From positions 124,001 through 188,000 of the forward strand of contig JAIBBC010000002.1 of assembly GCA_019694875.1 (NCBI GenBank): 64,000 nt of DNA, in the 5' to 3' direction. Source of the DNA: Cyclobacteriaceae bacterium. GTDB taxonomy: Bacteria > Bacteroidota > Bacteroidia > Cytophagales > Cyclobacteriaceae. Below are positions 52,010 to 59,385 of this stretch, piece by piece (the first letter of the stretch is position 1; each line of letters begins with the position of its first letter). Position numbers and translations under genes: made by a program. The notes below the pieces were generated by a model. That model ran no database searches. It was not told the DNA's origin and was given only the letters and a program-made list of their open reading frames with translations.

Positions 52010-53508
52010 TGACGACAGCTATGAAAAACGCATATAAAATAATTTTCTTTTTAGCGCTGATCGGAATCACTTCAGCGTGCGCTGATTTCCTGGACGAAAC
52101 ACCGAAAGGAAGGTATACAACGGAAAATTTCTATAAGACTGGAGAACACGCACTGTTGGCGATTACCGGAGTTTACAACAAGGCTTCATTCGTTTCAACG
52201 AACAATGCACTGTGGGTGTTTGGAGATGTAGCGTCTGATGATGCAATAAAAGGTGGTGCGGCAGGTGATCAAAGTGAAATCCAGTTCCTTGAAGAATTTA
52301 ACTACTCAGCCAACAACGGATTCCTGCTGAAGATCTGGAGCCAATACTACGAGGGCATCACACGTGCGAATTACCTGCTGTACTATGCGGATAACATCGA
52401 CATGGATGCCGATTTGAAAGCTAGAATATTGGGTGAGGCCAAGTTCATGCGGGCGTTCTTCTACTTCAACCTGGTGAATATTTTCGGTGAGATTCCTTTA
52501 AAAACTCAACCTCCGTTGAATTCCGGTCTGATCAATGTCGGAAAATCTTCGGTAGATGATGTATATGCTCAGATTGAAGAAGATTTGCTAGATGCAACCG
52601 AAGTATTGGAAGTTGAATATTCAGGGGCGGATGTAGGCCGCGCGACACAAGGCGCTGCGTGGGGGTTACTGGCTAAAGCAAGATTGTACCAGGAAAACTG
52701 GCAGGGAGCTCTTGACGCAATTCAGTCGTTGGAAGATTTGGGGATCTACAGCTTGCAGTCTGTTTATAAAAACAATTTCATTGATTCAACGCAGAACAAC
52801 AGCGAGTCAATATTTGAGATTCAGCACGAAAGCGGGCAAATACCTAAACTCGGCAGTCATTTGAACCAGTGGTTTGGTGCACCTGACAACAACGGTTATG
52901 CGTTTGATGTACCGCTTCAGGATTTTGTAGATGAATTCGAAGTAACTCCGGGTGATGTAGTAGATCCCCGTCTGGATTATACCGTTGGTCAGGCTGGTCA
53001 GAACTGGATTAATGGCGAACCATTCGATCCGACCTGGTCTGCTACCGGTTATTTGCAGAAGAAACATGTTCAGCCCTTGCGTGAAGAACCGATCATTGGC
53101 GATGCAAGCCTGAATTATGTGTACATGCGCTATGCCGATATCCTGCTGATGAAGGCAGAGGCATTGAATGAACTGAATCGTGTGCCGGAAGCCATCGTTC
53201 CGTTGAATGAAGTTCGCAAACGTGCACGTGAAAGTTATTTGTATGACTTGGACTTGCCGGGTGCAGGATCAGTTCCGTCCAACCTGTTGCCGGATGTTCC
53301 TGCTACTTCGCAAGCTTCGGTGCGCAATGCCATTCGTCACGAACGCAGAGTTGAGCTTGGCTTCGAGTTTCATCGCTTTTTCGATTTGATGCGCTACGGG
53401 GCGGCAACTGCGGAGGCTGCCTTATCCGATACCGATTTTGATTATGCAACCGAACGTTACTTCCCGATTCCTCAGGCGGAGGTTGACGCAAACACAGCTA
53501 TTGACTAG
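52009..53508 (+). CDS. SusD/RagB-family surface glycan-binding lipoprotein
   Basis: Protein of 499 residues. Signal lipobox ITSAC; alternative start at 52021. It has the RagB/SusD order FLDETPKGRYTTENFYKT, then helical TPR-like bundles (MRAFFYFNLVNIFGEIPL, QGAAWGLLAKARLYQ) and the C-terminal RHERRVELGFEFHRFFDLMRYG and ERYFPIPQAEVDAN. It binds the glycan at the cell surface and closes the SusC channel. Overlaps SusC by one base. Confidence 0.97.
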   Translation: MTTAMKNAYKIIFFLALIGITSACADFLDETPKGRYTTENFYKTGEHALLAITGVYNKASFVSTNNALWVFGDVASDDAIKGGAAGDQSEIQFLEEFNYSANNGFLLKIWSQYYEGITRANYLLYYADNIDMDADLKARILGEAKFMRAFFYFNLVNIFGEIPLKTQPPLNSGLINVGKSSVDDVYAQIEEDLLDATEVLEVEYSGADVGRATQGAAWGLLAKARLYQENWQGALDAIQSLEDLGIYSLQSVYKNNFIDSTQNNSESIFEIQHESGQIPKLGSHLNQWFGAPDNNGYAFDVPLQDFVDEFEVTPGDVVDPRLDYTVGQAGQNWINGEPFDPTWSATGYLQKKHVQPLREEPIIGDASLNYVYMRYADILLMKAEALNELNRVPEAIVPLNEVRKRARESYLYDLDLPGAGSVPSNLLPDVPATSQASVRNAIRHERRVELGFEFHRFFDLMRYGAATAEAALSDTDFDYATERYFPIPQAEVDANTAID

Positions 53509-53562
53509 TAACCTTAAACATAAATAATAAACAATAAACGATTAAACTTTAATAATTAAACT

Positions 53563-54636
53563 ATGAAAACGAAGATCAAATTATTGCTCTCCTTCGCGGT
53601 CATCCTCAGTGTGGGATTCATGGCCGCTTGTTCGGACGATGATGGCGGAAAAAAGGGCGCTGACAAAGAAACGCTTTTGGCAAGTATCGCTGAAGCGCAA
53701 GATCTGCTTGACAACACAGAAGAGGGAACTTCTGATGGCCAGTACCTGATGGGTTCTCAAACTGCATTAACTGCAGCCGTAACAGCAGCCGCTGCTGTTG
53801 CCGCAGATGATAATGCAACACAAACCGAGGTGAACAATGCCAACGTAAACCTGCAGGCAGCAATCACGACCTACGAAGGTAAAATTATTACTCCGATCGC
53901 TCCTGCGAATCTGATGGCTCACTGGAAGTTTGACGAAGGAACCGGTACTACAGCAAACGATGCATCTGACAACAACCATGACGGTACCTTCAAGACAGGT
54001 CACGCGTTCTGGGGTGCTGGAAATCCTGCGTGGTCAACCGACCGTTACGGCAATGCAAACAAAGCTATCTACTTCAATTCCGGTGCAAACATCGAAGTTC
54101 CGTACAGCACGCAACTGAACCCTGAAACAATGACTGTGTCATTGTGGATGAAGCAGGATGTAAACAATCCTATTCTGAACAATCAATACATGGTGGCTGT
54201 GAACCGCTGGAATGGCTGGAAACTTAACATGCAAGATAGCCCTAAGGCTTTCATGACCGTAAAAGCTGATGTAGCCGGAAGCCCTGATCCAGCTTACTAC
54301 GACAGAGACAACGCTGATCCTGTACTTACACAAGGCGACTGGTATCACATTGTTGTTACTTTCGGTGGTGGTCATATGATCTTCTATGTGAACGGGGTTA
54401 AGGTGAAAGACTGGGATAACACTCCGGGAACGGGTATTGATATTTCAGCAAATCCTATCAACCTGACCATCGGCCAGGATTTGCCAACCAACAAGTACAC
54501 TGCAACAGAAGGCGACTTCTATGTTAACTGGGGCGGATACTTCAAAGGTGTTTTGGATGAAATCCGTATTTATAACACGGTGCTTTCAGAAACTCAGGTT
54601 ACTACATTGTACAATATTGAGAAACCTGTTGAATAA
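53563..54636 (+). CDS. LamG-domain surface lipoprotein (SusE/F-position glycan binder)
   Basis: Protein of 357 residues with lipobox MAACSDDD. Residues about 27-108 are an Ala-rich helical region with ATQTEVNNANVNLQAAITTYEGKI, like a FIVAR helical repeat. Residues about 115-350 are a LamG/concanavalin-like domain (LMAHWKFDEGTGTTANDASDNNHDGTF, EGDFYVNWGGYFKGVLDEIRIYN). The position after susD matches surface glycan-binding proteins, so it probably anchors the target polymer. The LamG end LDEIRIYN recurs in the 54718-57819 protein. Confidence 0.88.
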   Translation: MKTKIKLLLSFAVILSVGFMAACSDDDGGKKGADKETLLASIAEAQDLLDNTEEGTSDGQYLMGSQTALTAAVTAAAAVAADDNATQTEVNNANVNLQAAITTYEGKIITPIAPANLMAHWKFDEGTGTTANDASDNNHDGTFKTGHAFWGAGNPAWSTDRYGNANKAIYFNSGANIEVPYSTQLNPETMTVSLWMKQDVNNPILNNQYMVAVNRWNGWKLNMQDSPKAFMTVKADVAGSPDPAYYDRDNADPVLTQGDWYHIVVTFGGGHMIFYVNGVKVKDWDNTPGTGIDISANPINLTIGQDLPTNKYTATEGDFYVNWGGYFKGVLDEIRIYNTVLSETQVTTLYNIEKPVE

Positions 54637-54661
54637 CGATTTTTTTGGTTAGCTGTTGTGC

Positions 54662-54691
54662 ATCACCCTGGAGGGAAACTTCCGGGGTGAT
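54662..54691 (+). terminator. Hairpin between the LamG gene and the T9SS enzyme gene
   Basis: ATCACCC (54662-54668) with GGGTGAT (54685-54691) plus inner GGA/TCC pairs form a stem of 13 bp with two G-T pairs and a GAAA tetraloop, then TTTTAAATTTT. It may terminate some transcripts and lower expression of the downstream gene. Confidence 0.6.
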
Positions 54692-54717
54692 TGCATTTTA
54701 AATTTTCTGCATTGATC

Positions 54718-57700
54718 ATGAAGTACTTTTTTTTAGTTGTATTCTGTTGTATCGGCTTATCGGGAATGGCACAAACCGGTCAGCTTACCATCAACCGCAT
54801 TTCACAAATGCCCGATTTACCGGCACCGTATGTTATGCGCGACTGGAAAGATGTAGCTGTTAAATACGATCAGTTTATTTACGTTACTCCCCACACGGGC
54901 GATTACTTTCCGTTGATCGGAACACGAACGCCTGTCAATTATCCATCCATTACACCCATCGCGCTGGATACCTACATCGGCTCACCGAGCACTACACAGG
55001 CCGAGGGGATTAATATTATTCCTTCCATGGTTGGTGCAACGCTGGTAGGTGTTAATAAAGCAAACCAGGGTGGAATTAACTGGGTGGAGAAAACAAAAGA
55101 CTTCTTTAACAAAGCCAATGGTCAGAACGTATACCTCAATGGAACCAACACCGGAAGCGGTGGTGACTGGTGGTATGATGTAATGCCCAACATTTTCTTT
55201 TATCAGCTTTACAGTCAGTACCCATCCATCAGCGACTATCCGGCACAGTTTGTTTCGGTAGCTGACCGGTGGCTTGCGGCTGTAAATGCCATGGGCGGAA
55301 GCACCGCACCGTGGAGCGTGCCGAATATGAATTACCGCGCCTGGAATCTCGCCACCATGACGGGTAAAACAGATGGTGTTAAGGAACCCGAAGCAGCAGG
55401 CGGAATAGGTTGGTTGTTATACCACGCCTACCTGGAAACAGGTGAAAAAAAATATTTAAATGGAGCGCAGCAGTCGATTGAGTTTCTGTTGTCATTATCA
55501 TCAAACCCTTCGTACGAGTTGCAGTTGCCATACGGTGCGTTTGTTGCTGCAAAAATGAATGCTGAACAAGGCACCTCATACGATGTTCCGAAAATTCTGA
55601 ATTGGTGCTTCGACCGCGGCCCCTTGCGCGGCTGGGGCGCTATCAAAGGTCAATGGGACGGGAAAGATGTAAGCGGCCTGATTGGCGAAGCAAATGATGG
55701 CGGCAACGACTATGCATTTGCATTGAACGGTTTTCAGCAGGCTGGGGCGCTGGTTCCTTTAGTGAAGTACGACAAGCGTTTTGCGCGCGATCTGGCCAAG
55801 TGGGCATTGAACTTGGCGAATGCAAGCAGGTTCTTTTACAGGCCTTATCCGAGCAGTCAGGATGATTTTACCTGGAGCTCAACTTACGACCCGGATGCGG
55901 TGATAGCATATGAAGCGCTGAAAGAGCATGACAGTCATAATGGCAACCTGCCTTTGCGCGCAACCGGTGATGCTAAACGCAACAGCTGGGCTGCAACCAA
56001 CCTGGGTTTATATGGATCATCAAGTGTTGGGTATCTCGCTGCTGTTATCAATACAACAGATGTTGAAGGCATCTTGCAATTGGATGTAAACAAAACAGAT
56101 TTTTTTCTTGAGAATGCATACCCAAGCTATGCATTGTACAATCCATACACGGAAGATAAGGTGGTTACGCTAACGCTTCCTTCCGGAACACATGACATTT
56201 ATGATGCACTGTCGGAAACAACTATTAAAACTTCCGTTAGCGGATCAACAACGATAACCATCAAAGCAGATGAAGCAATTTTATTGACCTATGTTCCGGC
56301 CGGAACTTCGCTTGTTGCTGAAAATGGAAAGTTGCTGGCGAACGATGCTGTGATAGACTATCACTACGGCTATGACTTTACACCCGACCTGCGTATAAAA
56401 GCCCTGGGTGTTGCCAACACGAATGTGGAGTTTGGTCAGGCCGTGCCCGTTTACCTGACGGTTGAAAATGCTGCCGGAGGTGCAAGCTATTCCTGGCGTG
56501 ATGATCAGGGATCGGAGGGAACATTTGCTGCTCCTGCCTTCACCTGGACAGCCCCCGCCATTGCCGGTGAGAATGTATTGGTGGTAGAAGTAACATCAGG
56601 CGGAAAAACCGTTACAGACAGTATAGTTTTTAACGTGGTTGAAAGTGTTCCGGAGCCTCCCGTTGTATCTGCAATCACCACAGAAAGCCTTTGGCAGGCC
56701 GCAGGCAGTCAGGTTGTTTTTACGTGCGCAGTTACCGATGACGAAGACGCAATCAATGCGTTGCAATTCGAGTGGACGATCACCGGTGGAACGTTAGTCT
56801 CGCAGAGCGGTGCAACCATGACATGGCAGGCTCCTTCAACCGAAGGTATTTATCTTATTACATGCGAAGTTACCGACCAGGATGGTTTAACGGCTGAAAA
56901 AACGATTCCAGTTCTTGTTAAGAAAACGGGTGGCGAAGAAACTCCTTTGTTCGCGTATTATCCGCTTGACGGAGATACAAAAGATTATAGCGGGAATAAC
57001 CGGGATGCAACCATGCAGGGTGTTGATGAAACAACTGATGCAAGGGGCGAGGATGGCAAAGCGTATTTATTTAACTCTGGTTCTGACCTGATCGCGGTAC
57101 CGAATTCATCACCCCTGAATTTCCAGGATAAGATTACATTGTCATTTTGGGTGAAGGCTGCGTCCATCCCGGAAGAAACGTTTATTCTGTCACACGGAAG
57201 CTGGGAACAACGTTGGAAAGTTTCGATTACACCAACCGGTCGTTTACGCTGGACTGTTAAAACAAATTCGGCCACGCGGGATCTCGACAGTTCCTTTCCG
57301 CTTACGCTGAATCACTTCTATCATTTTACGGTGGTGTATTCCGGATATTCGATGGAGCTGTATGCCGATGGCGAGCTGGATGCATTTAGCCAGCATTCCG
57401 GATCAATGGGAACCACATCCAATTCACTCACATTCGGACGCAAAGATTCCGGTGAATCAAATTATTTTTTGCGTGGCGTTCTGGATGAAGTGCGGATTTA
57501 TAATGCAATCGTCCCGCCTGATGAGATCACCACGCTGAAAGACACGTGGCATGAAGTTGTTACCGGTGTTGAGAGAGATATCCGAAAGATCGAAGTGTAT
57601 CCTAATCCGGCTACACACGCATTTTTTCTGCACAGGGCCGGCCCGATTAATACGACCTCATTGCAGTTGTATGATGTGAACGGGCGACAAGTCCCGTTTG

Positions 57701-57819
57701 AAGTGAGTGATAGTCAAACCTATCCAAAGATTACCATTTCCGATGGAACAACGGGTCTGGTTATCCTCCGGATGAAGTCTGGCAAAAACATGATCTATCG
57801 AAAAATAATCCTGAAATAA
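54718..57819 (+). CDS. Large T9SS-exported unrecognised enzyme candidate with Ig-like and LamG domains
   Basis: Protein of 1033 residues from ATG 54718 (signal ends GMAQ). Residues about 22-545 are the same unrecognised domain as the 47118-48920 lipoprotein, including GGDWWYDVMPN (about 149-159) and SYELQLPYGA. Then two Ig/PKD-like beta domains (about 570-740), a LamG domain (about 741-937; YYPLDGDTKDYSGNNRDATM and GVLDEVRIYN) and a C-terminal type IX secretion sorting domain (about 955-1033; IEVYPNPATHAFFL, GLVILRMKSGKNMIYRKIIL). It should be displayed on the cell surface. Combining an unknown domain with two binding modules suggests a polymer-degrading enzyme. Confidence 0.82.
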   Translation: MKYFFLVVFCCIGLSGMAQTGQLTINRISQMPDLPAPYVMRDWKDVAVKYDQFIYVTPHTGDYFPLIGTRTPVNYPSITPIALDTYIGSPSTTQAEGINIIPSMVGATLVGVNKANQGGINWVEKTKDFFNKANGQNVYLNGTNTGSGGDWWYDVMPNIFFYQLYSQYPSISDYPAQFVSVADRWLAAVNAMGGSTAPWSVPNMNYRAWNLATMTGKTDGVKEPEAAGGIGWLLYHAYLETGEKKYLNGAQQSIEFLLSLSSNPSYELQLPYGAFVAAKMNAEQGTSYDVPKILNWCFDRGPLRGWGAIKGQWDGKDVSGLIGEANDGGNDYAFALNGFQQAGALVPLVKYDKRFARDLAKWALNLANASRFFYRPYPSSQDDFTWSSTYDPDAVIAYEALKEHDSHNGNLPLRATGDAKRNSWAATNLGLYGSSSVGYLAAVINTTDVEGILQLDVNKTDFFLENAYPSYALYNPYTEDKVVTLTLPSGTHDIYDALSETTIKTSVSGSTTITIKADEAILLTYVPAGTSLVAENGKLLANDAVIDYHYGYDFTPDLRIKALGVANTNVEFGQAVPVYLTVENAAGGASYSWRDDQGSEGTFAAPAFTWTAPAIAGENVLVVEVTSGGKTVTDSIVFNVVESVPEPPVVSAITTESLWQAAGSQVVFTCAVTDDEDAINALQFEWTITGGTLVSQSGATMTWQAPSTEGIYLITCEVTDQDGLTAEKTIPVLVKKTGGEETPLFAYYPLDGDTKDYSGNNRDATMQGVDETTDARGEDGKAYLFNSGSDLIAVPNSSPLNFQDKITLSFWVKAASIPEETFILSHGSWEQRWKVSITPTGRLRWTVKTNSATRDLDSSFPLTLNHFYHFTVVYSGYSMELYADGELDAFSQHSGSMGTTSNSLTFGRKDSGESNYFLRGVLDEVRIYNAIVPPDEITTLKDTWHEVVTGVERDIRKIEVYPNPATHAFFLHRAGPINTTSLQLYDVNGRQVPFEVSDSQTYPKITISDGTTGLVILRMKSGKNMIYRKIILK

Positions 57820-57825
57820 ATACTG

Positions 57826-57866
57826 AAAAACCGCAAATAAGTGCGTTTTTGCACGCGGTTTTTTTT
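57826..57866 (+). terminator. Terminator before the ROK kinase gene
   Basis: AAAAACCGC (57826-57834) pairs with GCGGTTTTT (57855-57863), enclosing GTGC/GCAC (57841-57844, 57851-57854), followed by T residues to 57866. It lies 6 bp after the stop of the T9SS gene, so the kinase and isomerase genes may need their own promoter or readthrough. Confidence 0.8.
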
Positions 57867-57874
57867 ACCGATTT

Positions 57875-58753
57875 ATGAAAGATTCTATTGTTCTGGGTAT
57901 CGACATTGGCGGATCACATCTTACGGCTGCGCTGGTAGACGAGACAACCCGGAAGTTTGTGCCTGATTCATACTTACGGGTTCGGGTAAATTCAAAAGGT
58001 ACTGCCGAAGAAATACTCGGTATCTGGACGAAAGCAATCGAGGATACTTTTCAGGCGCACCCGGTTGCAAACAAACGAATCGGAATTGCCATGCCCGGCC
58101 CGTTCGACTATGCAAACGGCATCTCACTGATTAAAGGACTTGATAAGTACGAGGCGCTGTATAAACTCAATGTGAAACAAATTCTTTCACAGCGCCTGAG
58201 TATCTCGCCCAATGCAATTTTGATGATGAACGATGCTGCGTGTTTCCTGCGCGGAGAAGTTTACTATGGAGCAGCAAAGGGTTATCAGGATGTGATTGGC
58301 ATTACGCTGGGAACCGGTACAGGAAGTGCCATGCATCATCACGGAGTTACGCATGATGCCAATCTGGGTCCTGCGCCTTTTATGGATAGTATTGCAGATG
58401 AATATTTCTCCACACGCTGGTTTGTAAAGCGTTACCAGGAGGTGAGTGGTCAGTCAGTGAAAGATGTGAAAGCGCTGGCTGATTTATATCCGTCCGATGC
58501 AAATGTGAAAGAGATTTTTAAAGAGTTTGTGAAAAACCTTGCGGTGTTCCTGGAAGGTTTTGTGAATGCAGAAAAGCCCCAGGTGATTGTGATGGGTGGC
58601 AATATTGCACAATGTTCATCGCTGTTTCTGAACGATTTAACTGCGCAGCTTGCGGCAAGAAATATTACGATCCCGATTGTACGTGCAGAACTGGGAGAGG
58701 AGGCAGCCATATTGGGTGCAGCAAGTTTATTTGAATCGAAAACAATATTGTAA
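57875..58753 (+). CDS. ROK-family sugar kinase (hexokinase type, mannokinase candidate)
   Basis: Protein of 292 residues. ATP-binding LGIDIGGSHLTAALVD (about residues 4-19), the catalytic-site LMMNDAACFLRGE (Asp about 118) and GITLGTGTGSAM (about 144-155) are present. The CxCGxxGC zinc motif of typical ROK kinases is absent: after the GTGTG block the sequence runs NLGPAPFMDSIADEYFSTRWF with no cysteine. It probably phosphorylates free hexose, most plausibly mannose given the M6P isomerase 5 bp downstream. ROK relatives can also be repressors, but no HTH is present. Confidence 0.85.
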   Translation: MKDSIVLGIDIGGSHLTAALVDETTRKFVPDSYLRVRVNSKGTAEEILGIWTKAIEDTFQAHPVANKRIGIAMPGPFDYANGISLIKGLDKYEALYKLNVKQILSQRLSISPNAILMMNDAACFLRGEVYYGAAKGYQDVIGITLGTGTGSAMHHHGVTHDANLGPAPFMDSIADEYFSTRWFVKRYQEVSGQSVKDVKALADLYPSDANVKEIFKEFVKNLAVFLEGFVNAEKPQVIVMGGNIAQCSSLFLNDLTAQLAARNITIPIVRAELGEEAAILGAASLFESKTIL

Positions 58754-58758
58754 TAGCT

Positions 58759-59271
58759 ATGGAATTTCAATTGAAGAGCAACGAACGCACTGCCGTGTTC
58801 GAAGAGATCGGCAAGTATCTCGCGGGATTAAACCTGAAAGTCGTATCGCATGATTTCACGCGGCCGTGGGGCGGCTTCTTTGTGATTGATGAATCGCAGG
58901 CGAAACAATTCGCGGAATTATTTTTTCCGGGCGTGGATCTCTCCACATTGCGCATCAGCGGAAAGCTGAGCCCGAAAATTCTGGTTGTGGAACCGAAGAA
59001 ACGCTTGTCGTGGCAGTATCATTACAGGCGCGCTGAAATCTGGCGTGCGGTGTCAGGCAAAGTGGGAGTTGTTACAAGCATGACCGATGAAGAGAAAGAT
59101 ACTACTCATCTCAATCCGGGTGACGAAATCAGGCTTGCGCAGGGTCAGCGTCACCGTTTGATGGGCTTGAACGAATGGGGAGTTGTTGCTGAAATCTGGC
59201 AACACACCGATGCTCAGAATCCATCCGATGAAAGCGACATCGTTCGTCTGCAGGATGATTTCGGAAGATAA
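58759..59271 (+). CDS. Cupin mannose-6-phosphate isomerase-like protein
   Basis: Protein of 170 residues resembling the C-terminal cupin of type II mannose-6-phosphate isomerase: RPWGGFFVIDE, PKKRLSWQYHYRRAEIWRAVSGK, GDEIRLAQGQRHRLMGL and ESDIVRLQDDFGR. The metal ligands would be the His pair in QYHYRRAE and in QRHRLM. It interconverts mannose-6-P and fructose-6-P and so fits downstream of a mannokinase. It ends the glycan locus and is convergent with the YfhO gene. The N-terminal pyrophosphorylase half of bifunctional enzymes is absent. Confidence 0.85.
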   Translation: MEFQLKSNERTAVFEEIGKYLAGLNLKVVSHDFTRPWGGFFVIDESQAKQFAELFFPGVDLSTLRISGKLSPKILVVEPKKRLSWQYHYRRAEIWRAVSGKVGVVTSMTDEEKDTTHLNPGDEIRLAQGQRHRLMGLNEWGVVAEIWQHTDAQNPSDESDIVRLQDDFGR

Positions 59272-59311
59272 GTTTATTACCAACGACTCGATAAACAGTT
59301 TGATTTCTGAT

Positions 59312-59385
59312 TTCAACGTTGAACAAAACGTCAACCTGATCTTGTGGGACGTTGAACCTTAAACTTTGAATCTTAAACCTTATGC
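59312..59385. repeat. Intergenic word repeats between the isomerase and YfhO genes
   Basis: TTCAACGTTGAA (59312-59323) is a perfect 12-bp palindrome, and its left half TTCAACGT pairs with ACGTTGAA at 59349-59356. CTTAAAC-like words recur to 59385. The style matches the gaps at 13281 and 24945. Confidence 0.55.
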
